The notes: generated by a model not told the origin, from the letters alone. A DNA stretch of 64,000 nucleotides from Mycosphaerelloides madeirae (GCA_002785995.1 NHNV01000019.1:1-64000); one strand, 5' to 3'; counted from the stretch's first letter, positions 11,329 through 24,335 are shown. Made by a program: numbers and translations.

Positions 11329-12764
11329 CCTTCCAACAGTTCGGCCTACCAGAGGCCAGCCAAAACAGAAATCCGGTTCGAGGCAAGCAAGCAATTCACG
11401 TGCTCAGCGCCCGCAGATTTTCAGTGGAAGTAGTGAGGAGAGGGTGGAGGTGGAGAGAGGAGAAATGAGGAGGAAAAATCGTGGGAGAAACAAAGAAAAT
11501 ACAACGGGCATCCAAAGGAGTCAATAGAAGAGGAAACGTGCGGAACCCCCGATAAGTCACCTAAAAGACCATATCCACTCCTTTCCACCACACAGCGTCT
11601 GCGCTGCACAAGACAACCATTGAACTGCCGCCGTCGGTCTTCCATCGCTCTGCAGTCGTTCAGCTCTCATCCAACGACGTCAGTTTCCCTCTCCACATCG
11701 TGAGACGCTGCCCTGTCCGACTGTGGATTCCGTGGGGCGTGTGGGAGAGAAGGGTCAACATCGCCGCGACCTACGCCGACTTGAAAACTGGGGCCTGAAA
11801 AGAAAAAGCGGGTAGGACGTCCATTTCGAGTAAGCCGACGACTCCCCTTCACTTCTCTCCGTAAATTTGCGTGTGGGTGAGATCTGAGAGAAAATCCCTG
11901 CATCAACCATCGACGTCATTTTTCACGTGCTAACGGGATCCAATGTTGCTTGGTGCTTCGTCCGGATAAGCACCGGTCTAAGGTATGCCATGGTTCGCGC
12001 GACGCAAACGGGCAATGATCGTCAATTTGCAACACCTCGAGCCAAATGGTTGAAGTAGGGGTCCGGATCACAGATCTCATGATCAGGCGCTAGCCCGATT
12101 TGGTACACTGCAACTCACATCATAAGCCTGAGGTTGTAACTTATTTATTATTTATCCTTAATAAGTCGTCAATCTATTGATAGGAGCTCTTTATCTCGGA
12201 AGAGATAACCCCTTCCAGCGTCCTTTCACGCTGACTCAGGATCGTCCGCGGCCGGCCGCCTGGCTACGGCTGGTCCCGTTTGCGCTAGCAGCTGATAAAA
12301 ACCAATTAAAGTGCTGTATGGGCCACTAGCGCCTGATGTTAGTTTATATCTTGTTATAAAACAGTTTTTGATGTTATTTACCTAGTCCTAGGTTGAAGGC
12401 ACGAAGGAAATCTCTTATCATAATAGATGCCGGCCGTCTCGGACAAGACTGTTGGAAAGGATTCAAGTGCTTCTCGGCTATGAGAAAAGAGAGCAAGGCT
12501 TCTCGTAAAAAGAATGGAGTGACGCCGGTGGCTCAATTACAGCAATCGTTGCTACCGCCTTTCTCTTGTTTGCCGCCGAACGCGAGCCGACTGAGTGAGT
12601 CGACGATACCTCGAATGCCTGTCTTGCCAGCTGCGACCTGGCTGGGAGTGCTGGAGTATGAAGGCGGGACGTCCATGCAAGGATTCGACCTAAAGAAGTT
12701 CCGTGGTCGGAGCAAGACCTACTCAGTCAACAAGTCAGTCTAGAAACAGAGCAATGTGAAGGAT
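11329..12764. other. Long intergenic region
   Basis: This 1.4 kb has no supported gene. An open frame at 12393-12743 (+) has no family resemblance and overlaps the 3' flank of the amine oxidase. A short AT-rich stretch at about 12130-12180 (TTATTTATTATTTATCC) and nearby sequence may be old repeat debris. Confidence 0.4.
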
Positions 12765-14757
12765 TCAGTTCTCCTCCTCTCTTGGCCGACTCACAGTCAT
12801 GGGTTCGGCAGGCATCACGGGATAATCCTCAGGCGAAGGGAAATGCGTCAAACCGAATGTATGCCAGAGCACAACATCCGTATTGTCGACACTGCCTGTT
12901 GGATCGGCAGCAATCCAAGCTGGAATACCCTGAGACGGTTCGCCGGATGTCTGTGGAACGTGACGTCCAGCCGGATGGATTTGCTCGTCAGAATCTGGAG
13001 AAGAAAGAACTTAGTGCTATCAATGCCACGTGAGAATGGAGAAGAAACCTACATTTAGTGACATGGACTGCATGGCGAGCGAAGCCAGCGCGCTTCCACA
13101 CGAGGCTTCCATCCTGGGGCAGCAAGTTTGGGACTTCTCTGCTGACCAGTTTGTATGATACCGGTTTCTTGCTAAAGGGATTCAGCTTGTTAGTATTGGC
13201 CATTTCCCAAGTCCGGCTGGTCGAGCCATCGTAGTCGCTCATTGCAGTCGACATCGTGTCCAGCTTCGTCTTCTTGGCGTAGAAGGCATTGCCGTAAGGA
13301 TTCTCTTTGCTGCCGACTTCGCCTCCTCCTCGCACGGCATCGACTTGGAAGATGGTGTTCTCTTCGCCGTCAATGTTTGGGTCTACTCGCAGGCAGAAGA
13401 GATGCTGGTGATTGTGAGCGTTCACTCCAGGATAGACTTCCGTTCCCCAAGGAGCAGCCGACTCGCCCGGTGCGAGAGCGTATGTGTTCAGGATGCCCGT
13501 CAGTTTGATCTCCAGTTGGACAGTGCCGTCTTGGTGAAAGATCCAATAGACGCAGTACTCGTAGTTCGCCGCAGTGAAGATATGGCTGACGAGAAGTTTC
13601 CGCGCCCTTGTAACAGTGCACGACTCATCTCGGAAATCAGTATGCTTGAACAGAATCCCCGCATCCTCTTCATGAATGCAAATGGCCTGCTTTATAGTCT
13701 GCGGTTGTCCAGCTTTATTCACGAAATCAGCATCCATATAATGTATCGCGCCCTTGCAATCACATCCAAGAGCCAGCGAATTGGTCATATACCCTCCTCC
13801 ATACTCTCCCAGATCGAAGGCGTGTTTTCTCTGATGTGGGTGTTCGGGGTTGCCATAGGGAACCACCATCTCCGCGAGTGACATTCGCCAGAAGACCGGG
13901 CGGACGCTGCCTTTGTCGTTAAAAGTGATGTTTGAGAGGACAATGCCTTCGCGATAGTTGAAGCCTACGTGAATGTTCCAATTCTGCCATTTCAGCGTCC
14001 TGCCGTCGACTGTGAAAGAGACTCCTTCGGGTTGGGTGATGTTGATGGGCTTGATGTCTTTCCTGAAGCCTGTCTCTTTTGTGATTGCATCGGCGTGGTA
14101 GTTGATCGGCGGCGCGGTGTTCAACGGACGTCGGACCTTGGGAATGTCGATGTGGACGATCTCCCGGGTGTCAGCGTTGTAGATTGGGCAAAAGTCCAGC
14201 GGATATGTATATTGGCAGTCATCCACATGTGGCCTGTAATACATAAGAGCCTGCTGCAGCCGTACATTGGATCCAAAGCGCTCGTCGTATCCGATCGTCC
14301 ATGGATCGCAATACACCTTATGCATGTCTTGCGGAGGAATGCCCACCAAGCCACACTGCTCAATGACTTTGGGATCTTTCCTGACCACCGTCTCAACGAT
14401 CTGCAAGTCTTCCATGGTGATCAAAGGCTGCACCCCTTCAGTGAGCTCCCATTTAAATATCTTGCCTTCGTCCAAGTCAACCAGGCCGTCGAAGACCTTA
14501 CTGCCTCCTCCAATGGCCACGATATCCGCGATGCGATGGGGTCGGGGAACGGTATCGGGCGAGGCCAGCCATCTCTTCATCTCCGCCTTGCGCGGCTCCC
14601 ACAGGGAGACAGCATTGAAATGTACGCTGGGGTACTCGCGGCGAACAATTGCGACGGCTTTTGCAATCTCTTCAGTCGAGAGTGGGTCGAAGGGGTGGCT
14701 CTTCACCGTCTGGCCAGTGAGATGGGAGGCCATCTGCTGGAGGCGTTCGAGAACCAT
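12765..14757 (-). CDS. Copper amine oxidase (primary-amine oxidase)
   Basis: Model: complement(join(12765..12994, 13053..14757)), 644 aa. The 58 nt intron joins HVTK to YSDEQ and restores the full C-terminus. The N2/N3 domains occupy the first 200 residues. The catalytic domain carries the topaquinone precursor Tyr at about 399 in NYEY. The copper ligands follow in HNHQH (about 448-452), and the last His is in the C-terminal exon (LWHTFGLTH). The enzyme oxidises primary amines to aldehydes with release of ammonia and hydrogen peroxide. It serves amine use as nitrogen source and is often peroxisomal in fungi, though no C-terminal SKL-type signal is seen here (ends REEEN). The length matches the family. 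Confidence 0.95.
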
Positions 14758-15655
14758 CGTTTCTGCTGTGTCAGTCTACAGGGAAGAAGAGAAACCGGCT
14801 CAGACCTGTAGTTACATACACACTCGCGGAAAAGAAAGAGCGTGCATACTGTACCCCGCCCTACACAGGTACGCGCTCGCGTCTGTTGGACGCATTTGAG
14901 CTTTGTGGGCAGCCAGGCCGATAAGAGCTCTCCCTCGCCGCACGGCCAGGCCTGATAACCGCTCTTTTTCGCCTATTGCGGTTAGGAAGGCTGCCACGAG
15001 GACGAGTTTGGAACTGTGCAGGTAGAAGGAAAAATATTTTTGTGTCGAGGTGGATGGTAGAGAGGGAGGAAAGGACGTTACGAAAGGTGAGATGGTTTGG
15101 GAAGTTCCTGCCGCACCGTGCACGAAGTCAAAATTCCTCAAGGCATCACAAAGCCAATGTTCTCCGTTAACATCACATTTGAGGAAGGGAGGATGATGTT
15201 CGCGCTGTTCATTTCACTCATGTCTGCTGTTACACGATGTGTCGTGTCACCGGACTATTTGTGTGAGGACCGTTTGTTCCTTGCTGGTGAGTCCAAAAAG
15301 TACTCCTGAATTTCTCGCTGCCGGCTTGGTTGGTAATGGTATGATGGAAAGATGTCGTTGAGAGTCTTTATGGGAAAGTGTTGGATGCAAGGTAGTTGGT
15401 TCTGGCGATTGCCGTGTCGTCGAGCTGCTGTCTGGGAGTATTCACCGCTTCATGCCAGATGAACTGAAAAAGCCGCCCTGAAAGCTTGCTGTCGACTTGG
15501 TTGTCGATGCAGTGAAATATGTGATGTCGTTGTGAATTACTCTGGGATGTTGGTGGAAGTGTCGTAGTAAATCTGGTATGATGCTGCTTTCGTAGCTGGA
15601 GATGTAGAGTCGATTTGGTGTTTGATCTTTCGATGTCGCCGTTGTACCCAGGGAC
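14758..15655. other. Intergenic, upstream of the amine oxidase
   Basis: About 0.9 kb containing the amine oxidase promoter and the 3' flank of the next minus-strand gene. Open frames here show no domain or motif. Confidence 0.4.
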
Positions 15656-16917
15656 TCAGACGAAAAGACCCGTTATTGAGTCGTCGTCTGATGAATCGTC
15701 TTTCGGGTCTTGTCCTTCTCCCTCGGCGAAGTCTTCATCATCATCGTTGTGAGATATCGTCACGGCTCCCGTCTCTGGATCTTGGGTGAAGACATCTCCA
15801 GCACTCACGCTGCCCTCATCCTCATCGTTGATGCCACCCGGGATCACCTTGCGGAATAAGCTGATCTCGCCAGTCTTTCTGATATGCTTGAGATCCATGA
15901 CGAAGCGAACAACGGGCTCTTGTAACCCACCTTATTCTTCCGCGAGCGACCGATCCAGATGCGCTGAGGGTTGGAAGATATGTACTTCTCTCTACTCATC
16001 AGTTCCGGGAGTGTCCTTGGCGCCTTGTAATCGGCATAGCCTGACGTTGGTTCGCGTGAGAACGGCAAGTCGTTGATTCTCGACACAAAAGCCTGGAGAT
16101 GAAGCAACAACTGGAACGTGAAGTCAACTGGGTCATCGTCCACGAGCTCATCATCGAATTGCTGCATTTCCTGTCCAGCAGAGATGATCTCTACACTGCC
16201 TTTGCTTCGCCTCCATTTGTCCTTGAAGCGACTCGGGATGAAGCCGTCAAGTAGAATCATCATGTCGATTCCAGACTTGACGAAGAGCTTGATGAGCCGG
16301 TACGCATCCACGTCATTCACAATGTTGCGTAAGAACTTCATTTGCGAACTGTCAGCAAATTTCAGCGCCGGAGAGTTCGCAAGCCAGGAACATACCAGGA
16401 GTACTTCTTACCTGGCCATCCGCCTCTGCCTTGATAGTGTACGATCATAAGATCGTCGGGGCCCTTGTCGTTGAGCTGCTCTTTGAAATACCTCAGAACC
16501 ATGTCGGGAGGGCTGTCTGGCGGGAACACCACACGGTGAACTTCGCAGTCCAGATACACATCCGCCATATTCTCATCTATGTCATTCTTCTGATCATGTG
16601 TTGGGTAGATCGCGAATAGACTTCTGGTTGCTCCAAGGGTACGATGGTCTAAGATGTAGAAATGCACCTTCTTGGGTCCACCAATGATCACATCCATATT
16701 TCGACCCACCATGATGATGGCTTGCCGTTGCAAGTTTTGGATGGTATGAGTGACATCGGTGTCAAATTTGCTCGTATCCTGAAACACTGCTCGCTGCTGC
16801 GGTCAGCTGAAGAAACACGGGTGTCGCAGAAGACACACACCTGCGAGACGGCGCTCAGTGAGAGATCGCCCGCTGTGAGCATACTGTGTCACTAAAGGCC
16901 GAAGCTCGTCTATGTGT
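15656..16917 (-). CDS. Caspase-like (peptidase C14-type) protein, catalytic residues apparently lost; 5' end not resolved
   Basis: Recognised exons: complement(15656..15886, 15931..16348, 16396..16786, 16841..16917). Introns are 54, 47 and 44 nt. The first recognisable exon has no ATG, so one or more upstream exons are missing (an acceptor CTGACAG sits at 16918). The layout resembles fungal caspase-domain proteins. A strand and helix (VYLDCEVHRVVFPPDS...YFKEQLND) lead to DDLMIVHYQGRGG, where the family has L-I-x-Y-x-G-H-G. Then SGIDMMILLDGFIPSRF sits where the family has LLDCC. The expected catalytic His is Arg and the expected Cys is Gly or Phe. The C-terminus is acidic (Asp/Glu-rich). If the family call is right, this is a pseudoprotease, perhaps a scaffold. 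The call rests on pattern memory, and the 44 nt intron is short. Confidence 0.45.
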
Positions 16918-17735
16918 CTGTCAGTGCGTGAACCGCAGTGACCGTGAGTGGTGGAAGTGTCTGCCTCCGCGTACTACGCGATGGCAGTAGATGATGAGGA
17001 TGTGTCGTAGGTCAATGTTGTTGTAGTGTGTGAAGATGGAAGAGTAGATGAGGTGGAGGATGTGGATGTTGTGAAGTTGAAATTGCCCCGAGGTAGACCG
17101 CTTGATATAGTCAAGGCGCCAGCGGAGTGTGAGGTCGTTCATGCAGGGTTTGAGGAAGGCGCGAGCTCTGCATACCGTCAGTGTTTCACATGTGACAGAG
17201 CCGCATCCCCAGTCCACCAGAGGTGTCGATATATGAGGATCCTTCAACAGGAGCATGTCCGAGCTTGAGTCTCCCTACTACCCAACGAGTGACCCTGCCA
17301 CTGGAGAGGTTTCCAACTGGCCTACAAGAAACTCCGATATGGAGAGTGCCGCAGAGGAAATGGTTCATCAAACCTTCCGAGCAGCATATTTATCATATGA
17401 TAGCTCCACAGTCTACCACTGATGATCTAGGACGACGATCACTAGTACTGATACCGTCCACTGCTTGCAGCCATAATACACATCTATCGTGCGGCGCCAT
17501 TGAAAACTCGTGATTCCCGAAGTGCCAAAAGAGCGCCCGCCCGCTAATTCCGATCAAAATGGTATCGTGCCCCTTTTTCCAATCCAGTCCAGTTCAGTCC
17601 CTTGCAGGGTCCCAAAATTCCAATTCCAGCTCATATCCTAAACGTATCTCCAGTCATGTCCAGTCGTCCTGCATATCCGATCGCCCATACCGTCCAAGTC
17701 GTATCCAATGTCCACCCTGTGGGAAGACAACCCGC
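16918..17735. other. Probable 5' exons or UTR of the caspase-like gene plus spacer
   Basis: The minus strand at about 16921-17256 is open and pyrimidine-rich, but no start could be tied to the downstream exons. The rest (17260-17735) shows nothing recognisable and includes the 3' flank of the gene ending at 17736. Confidence 0.3.
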
Positions 17736-20532
17736 TCAAAGATCTGGCAGCGGTCTCAATCTCTCCTGCGCTTTCCTCGCCGCTCCCACAAAATCTCCCC
17801 TCTCCTCCTCTGTCTTAAATTCAATCCGGACGCCGTTCACGCGTTTGACAGCCGTGACCCTCGGCGCTATCACCGCTGACCCATCGACCGGAACATTCGC
17901 CACCCTCGGCGGCCGATTAACCGTAATATCAATCCCCTTAACCTTCGCATGCCGCAAACTATCCTCTTTGACCTTGACATTCTGCTTGCTGTTATTAATC
18001 CACCACCGCGCCCAGCCCTCCCCGAAATTAGAGCTGATATGCATTAACGCGAGCACACCGCCTTGCGCGCCAGGAGTAGCGACGCCGTCGTCCTCCCAGA
18101 GCCGCAGCATTTCGATATTAGCGAACTGCTCCTCGAATGTGAAGGCGCCCTTGATGCCCTCGTGGATAACGGTAGTTTTGGTCGTGCGCCAGCTTCCAAG
18201 CAGCATGCGGCCGAAAACAGCAGATTGGAAGGCCACGGCGTCGTTTTCCGAGGCAAAGTAGTAGTTGACCCAGTTTGTTTTGATTTCTTCTTGGAGCATA
18301 CCGCCCCAGATTTGGCCGTGGAAGCGCAGTGCTATGGGTGTGTCGGTTGATTGCAGGGAGACTTTCTCCGGGTCGAAGTAGGAACAGTAGGGGACTGTTT
18401 CTTGCATTTCGGAGAGCTTCTGTTGCATTCGTATTTCGCCGTCGTTGGAGAGGCACCAGACGGACGTGACGACTTTGGTGCCGGCGACGTCTTTGTTTTC
18501 GCGCTTGCGGACGACGCAGATGCGGGCTTCTTGGCAGGCTGGAACCATTTCGACATTGTAACGGGGATCCGGTTCATTGGGGTTGTTCTGTGCATGCTCG
18601 ACAAGCTTACCACGTACGTCGCACAGGATGGCAGCGTTGCGGAAGAGTTGCCTTTCGAAGTTGGGTCCATCGGTATAACTAGTCGAGTGAGGTTGTGATG
18701 CTCTCTTGACTGATTTCACCGATTTGGCAGTCTGGGGACGACCGGGTAGATTTACTTCGATTGGGATGGGCATGCTCTTCGTCCTGGAAAAGATGGAGGC
18801 TGGTGTTGCAGCCACCTTTGGCACATGGCTATCGTCGGAAGGCATCATGGCAGGAGGAGGCAGCATTCCAGGGTTCGTTGATGATCTCCAAGACCTCATT
18901 TTACTCTTGGGCGACCAGCTCTCGGTTCCGCGACTGCTGCCGGCGACAGCATCGTCTTCCTGCTCGATGCCATTCTCGAAATCATTGAGTAAGGTCGGGA
19001 GCGTAGCAGATTCTCGTCGGAAATGTTGAGACTCGTTGACTGCTTGGAGGTAATCCGGGTCCACTGGCGCATAGGCACTATCCTTCGGATGCGCGGTTCT
19101 GCTGGGTGAGTGGTCGTGATCGGGATCGATGCAGCCGCCGATACTAGAGCGACGCTCAGTCGGCGAGCCGGTCTCGAAGTGCCAGTCCATTCGAGGTTTA
19201 TCGTCTGCATACGATAGATGCCCAGAGCTATAGTATGCGGAGTCTTCCCGGGATGACGACCGGGCTCCTGCGATGTTGGTGCTGACGACGGCGGGCTTTA
19301 GAGAGGTGCGCGGGGTGCGTGGGGGCAAATAGCTAGAGGATCGCAGCGGCGGAGGGGCATCAAGCATCCTGCCGACACGATCACTACCGGTAAAATGGGC
19401 ATCCCTACTGCTGGAATCCTCCAGGTAATAGTTCATTGGAGCCCTGTCAAGTGTCGACGTTGTACTAGTGCTGGAGCGGTGGCTGCCAGAATCAAGGGCT
19501 CGGTCCTGAGCCACTAGGGAAGGTGTGCTGCGCACGTGTCAGCAAAAGGCGATTCGCAATTCCGTGAGGCATAAATAAGCACATGAAGTATGCAAGGATG
19601 CAGAAGAGAAACATCAAGCCGCGCGTACCTATTTGCAATGGACATGATGATGCGATGGAGGTCATCGATTTTCAGGCCGAGGTCGCCGTGGACACGATCG
19701 TGGATGCTGGCGATATTCTCTGTTCGGAAGATCATGATCAGACGACTCGCTGAGCGATTGATGATAATAATGCAGTGTTGGGTTGTGCTTGGGGACTCAA
19801 ACCAAGGTGGCAGCATCTCGACAACATTCATTCGGAGTTGGAATCATCGTCGGGCTGAGCAGCATAGTCGGATGTCGCTAGCATTGAGAATCATCTCGAA
19901 TTCCTTAACAGCGTCGGCAAGTGCTTGTACTGCTAAGCTCGAAGATGGATCTTTCTCGATTGAACTTTTCTCGAGACGATGCCACTTTGGTTTGAAACGC
20001 AGCCCGGGGAGAACGTACCAGCCATAGGGACGACGGTCTTCTCCAGCCTCGCGAGGGACCGCGATTGCAGCGCCTGCATGGTGAGGTTTATGGAGTTTGC
20101 ATGCATCTGCAGCATGTTGCGCAGGTCGTTGATATCCCCGCCTTCGGTTGTCCATTTGAATGTCTTGTAATTTGCAAGGACGACATCGCTCCAACTGCGC
20201 TCCACAACGAAACCGCCATTTGTCTCCTTCTTTTTGATGACCTGGTAGCGGTCGACGAAGCTGTCGAGGTCGTCTAGGGTCTTGCGGGCGCTCTGGAGGA
20301 TGGTGTTGACAGCGTGCTTGGTTTCGTGGTCGGCGTGGGACAGAACGGATCCGTCGGAGTGAAGGGTTCCAGCGACCAGCTTCAAAGCATCGCTCAGACC
20401 ATTTGACTCTCTTTCCACCTCAGCGAATTCGGCCGGCGCGCTTCTTTTGCCTTGGGTGAAGGCTCGTCCAATCTTCCAAGCCGTCTGGCTCAGCATCAAG
20501 ATGTCGCCAACGCTCAGCGGAGAGAAGGCCAT
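17736..20532 (-). CDS. Fungal N-terminal-domain protein (conserved, unknown function), frame difficult to close
   Basis: The N-terminus (MAFSPLSVGDILMLSQTAWKIG, start 20532) is the helical fungal N-terminal domain seen before many signalling proteins. It is followed by a conserved middle (LLPPWF-like MLPPWFESPSTTQH, IIIINRSASRLIMIFRTE, IHDRVHGDLGLKIDDLHRII) and a long Ser-rich C-terminal half with a well-ordered end. One clear intron is 19528..19628 (101 nt, CTGAC branch, AG at 19528). Upstream of it the frame is broken twice. The exon from 20532 ends at 20019, before a possible 68 nt intron (19951..20018) or a one-base frameshift near 20005. A TGA at 19844-19846 interrupts the frame unless a weak 93 nt intron (19817..19909) is used. 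Alternatives are two separate genes, with the downstream one starting at 19831, or an early pseudogene. The function is unknown. Confidence 0.55.
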
Positions 20533-22222
20533 CTTGTGCTGCTCTCGTCACCCGGGCCAAATTCGGGAGCGCGCTTCGTGATGCCTGTCACAGGGACGGG
20601 TCTGTTGTGTCCGGCTTCGAGATTGAGATCTCTCAATTCAGGTACCCGGTTCTCGGCGCCGCTGGAAAACAGCTGGATCGTGGGATGATAGGTCGGTGGC
20701 GCAAGGTAGGATAGAGACGACGGAGGATGCCTTGAGGGACCTGGCAGTCAGTAGTCCGGTCTAGCAGTTGGGGATACTGCTGTCCAGGCACACGGAGGCG
20801 GCCTCTGCAATGGAACAGCGACGACAGGTACGGGAATAGCAGCAGCAGTCACAGTAGTCACCACAGCAGCCCCTGGCCATACATACTACTGCATCCTCAG
20901 GCTCTTCGCGTACAATCAGTGCGACGGCGTGACAGCTACTACTGCTGCTGGAGGCGCATTATGACTTGCTGCGCCGTCCACCAGAGGGTGGGACAGCTCA
21001 AGGAAGCCGATCCTTCCACGGCGCAGCCCTCTCGTTCCAGAGAATTGCACTGTGCAGCTCCGTCGGCATCGGTAGGCGGTAGTAGGTTTATGCTTGCATG
21101 TGGCGTAGAGGCATAGTCTTTGTAGTCGGGCTGCTGGACGAACGGATGTTCATTTGGCGAAGAGGCGAGAACGAGTCGATGCGCGGAAACGTGCTCTAGC
21201 CATTGGCCTGGCTTGAATCTTAAAATTGCATTCTCCTCAGGCACCTCCCCACGTCTCCTTTCAATCCTCCTCGCGGGTTACTCGACACATACAGCCTGCG
21301 ACACGAAGTCCAGGAAAGAAGTATTTCGCTTGGAGATGCTGAGACACGCTGATCACTTTGACTTCAACGCACGTGCGCTAGCGCCACCTGTCGATTCAAC
21401 ACCATGCGCACGCTCGTGCCTGCCAAGGACCTTTCTGGCACGTGGAAATCCTCCACCGCCGCCATATCGAAACCGGCATCTTCTCCGGACGGGGAACAAG
21501 TGTGATCGTACCTATAAACTGGATCGCATTCTCTCTTTTGGGGTAGCTGGCCGGGCTTCAGTAAAGTGTGCATGTTTAGATGAAGAGCAGAATAAAGAGC
21601 CACTGGACAGAACCCAATGGAAGTTGACCATCAAGGAATCATGCCTGTGATGGACTTGCATCACGAGAAACCCACAGTACGGGCTTGCAACAGAAGTATC
21701 CCACGCCACGGTAAGCAGCCCAACATTTTACGGACGGAGCTCGTTTTCCAGGAGGCAATTGCGGTTTGCAAGGTCCGACTACGAACTCTGAGTCACGCTA
21801 AAGCAGCTTGTTTCGCAAGCTACTACATCTAGTATAACGTTTATGGGCTTAGTTTACTCTACTTTGAGCCTCAGCCCTCCCCAATCCGAACTTCTTTAGT
21901 TCTTCCGACGCAAGAATGAACCAGTATTTTGCGCCCGGTCTGAGATTTTTGCGATACGCTAGACCAATTCTTCCGTACATCCTGGGCTTCTCGGGAACTT
22001 CAAACATCTCACCAGAAAGGAAGGCAGCAACTCCCTTCACATGCGTGGAGCCATTTGACTTCTGCGCCGCATTAGACGACTCAGATCAACAACCCCTAAT
22101 GAAAATCACAATCCATTGTATTTGGGCGCGGGATTCTTGTCAGCTCGCTAATGCTGCCAGCGAGAGCACAAACAACAGAGACAACATGCTGGACTGACGA
22201 GAGAAACCACATCTTGATACGT
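20533..22222. other. Gene-poor 1.7 kb stretch
   Basis: Several short open frames overlap on both strands with no start, splice or motif support. It contains the promoter of the gene starting at 20532 and the 3' flank of the P450 ending at 22223. No repeat is recognised. Confidence 0.4.
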
Positions 22223-23853
22223 CTATACCCGAAGCGTTCGAGGCCGAATTCCGACCCAACAATCATCGGGCTTCTTCGAAAACCCCTCATGCGACTCCAA
22301 CTCCTCTTGATACAGCTCAAACTCATACCGGTGGAACGCAGTCCCTACAATCAACGCCAGCTCCATATGCGCTACATTCTGGCCCACACACGCCCGCGGC
22401 CCAAAACTGAACGGATTGAAGCACACTTTCTGCCGCGGCGTCAGATTCTCTGGCAGCCATCTATCCGGTCTGAACTCTTCGACATCGGGACCCCAGACGT
22501 CCGCGTCGTGGTGGATTGTGAAGCTCGGGACGGAGAGGACTGTGCCGCAGGGGAAGTGCTCGTTTCGAAATAAGACGCCTTGTTCGATTGTTACGATTCT
22601 AGGGAGACCTATGGCCGAGGTGGAATGCAGGCGCATGCCTTCGTCGATACATCTGCGCAGGAAAGGCAGGTTTTTGACGTGGTCGTGTTGAGCTACGTCT
22701 GCGTCGCCCGGGATTGCTGCGTCCAGCTCGGCCTGCAGTCTAGGGATGATGGTTCCGGGTGCTGCTCGCTCGCCGTGGAGGACCCAGTAGAAGATGGCGC
22801 AAGCGGTATTCGAGACCGTATCGCTCCCAGCAATTAACTGCGTTAAAGCTTCCGAAATAAGCTCGTCGCGAGGCATCGGATTGCACTTCGCATCCTTTGC
22901 TCGAATAAGCATATTCAAAATATCATTCCGGTCCGTGGTCGTCTGGTTGCTACCCCCCATCGCATCCAGCCTCTTTCTCACAGCCACCACAGCAATACCA
23001 TGGAGATTCTTAACCGACTGCAGCCCTTTACTAAAGAATGGATCTGGCAGCCATTTCGCCCAAGGCTTCAAACTCAGCATCAACCCCAACGTCGAACTGA
23101 CCTCTCCCCGGCGTTTCAGAGTCTCTGCTCCAGGCGCAAGAACAATTGGTCCATGAGCTTCCAATTGCGCTTCGCATTCGTCTCGACCTTTATCGACCAT
23201 CCCGAAAGGCGCGCCGAAAGCCAGGTCGCCAATGATATCGAATGCGATGAACGTACACCAAGGCATCATATCTATCTTCGCAAACCCGCTGCGTGCTGGG
23301 TAAGACGCAATTCGATCAAGTTGCCGCACCCATCGTCGAAGATTATCCGCCATGTGCGTTTCGAAGGCGTGGACAGCGCCTGGTGAGAAGGCGTGCGCAA
23401 TTATCTTCCGCTTGCGTGTATGTTCGACCCGGTCGCGAACGTTGAAGACTCCTGGGACTCCAGAGACGAAAGCTTCGTAAAAAGTACTGCTCCTTCATCA
23501 ACACCCTCTCCCTCCCACAGCCAGATACCTCGACAAAAGAATGAGACTTACTCTTTCAAAAACCCATTCCCATGCGCATACACAGTCTGTAACCCCTCCG
23601 GCTCCGCGATCGAGACATGATTCCACCCGATCCTTACCATCTTCCCATATTTCTGATGTGCCCAGTGGACCCAAGCAAATTTCTTCCCGTTCCTTGCGCC
23701 CAAGGCGAGCCAAAAATTGCTAAACTTGGCAATAAACGGGCCTGGAATATGTCGAAGATGTTTTTGGGTTGTGAAGTAGGGGACAATGTAGTAGAGTAGG
23801 AGCCAGGATGGGAAGAGGACTAGCGCGAGGACAAGATATTTGATGAGAGGCAT
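22223..23853 (-). CDS. Cytochrome P450, CYP53 (benzoate 4-hydroxylase) type
   Basis: Model: complement(join(22223..23486, 23552..23853)), 521 aa. The intron is 65 nt. ATG at 23853 gives MPLIKYLVLALVLFPSWLLL, a membrane anchor. The P450 signatures are complete: I-helix LIAGSDTVSNTA, ExxR in DEGMRLHS, PERF-type FRPDRWLPENL, and the haem loop FNPFSFGPRACVGQN with its Cys. CYP53-like blocks are VLSVPSFTIHHDADVWGPD and, close to the C-terminus, ELYQEELESHEGF. CYP53 enzymes hydroxylate benzoate at the para position to 4-hydroxybenzoate in the ER and help fungi detoxify plant phenolics and feed them to the beta-ketoadipate route. The gene lies beside two FAD aromatic hydroxylases, which fits that role. 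Substrate identity is inferred. Confidence 0.85.
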
Positions 23854-24335
23854 TGTGAGGGGTGGTGGTGGGAGTCGCTCGAGAAGCTCACGGGTCCACG
23901 AGTCCACGAGATATTGAGTGTATTAAGCTGACATGACTACTTACCTTTGGGACTGCCGGCATCAGGATCAGGTGAGGTTCCCGATCTTTCCGATATCAAT
24001 GGATATTGACCCACTTCTGGCCAGGAACATGAAGCTTGTGATCGACATCGCTCCCAGGCCAGGCGCTCACTCCCCGCCCCCACTTTTGAGGTACGTACTG
24101 TACAGGCCTATCACGGCGGTACTGCGATGCCCAAGTCAGAGATATCAGCAGGCTTTTGGGAGCGTTTGGATTATTGACAATTGGTAGGACTCTGGTCACG
24201 GGATGAAGGAGTATCCAAAGCCTGAGTGCTGCATCGGGGAGAAAGGAGAAAACAGCGTTGAGAAGCTATGGATACACCATCGATCAAACAAAAAGATATC
24301 GTCTGACTTCGCCTTCCTCTTTTGCGACAAGCACA
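23854..24335. promoter_or_regulatory. Divergent promoter between CYP53-type P450 and FAD monooxygenase
   Basis: This 482 bp spacer separates two head-to-head start codons, so it should hold both promoters. A shared divergent promoter would couple the two oxidative genes. No specific operator was identified. Confidence 0.5.

Noticed and set aside
12393..12743. 116-codon open frame in the gap left of the amine oxidase
   Set aside because: No family, no splice signals; probably chance.
14812..15141. 109-codon open frame upstream of the amine oxidase
   Set aside because: No motif; overlaps the probable promoter.
23854..23907. Upstream extension of the CYP53-type P450 beginning at 23907
   Set aside because: It begins with GTG, and the membrane anchor starts cleanly at the ATG at 23853.
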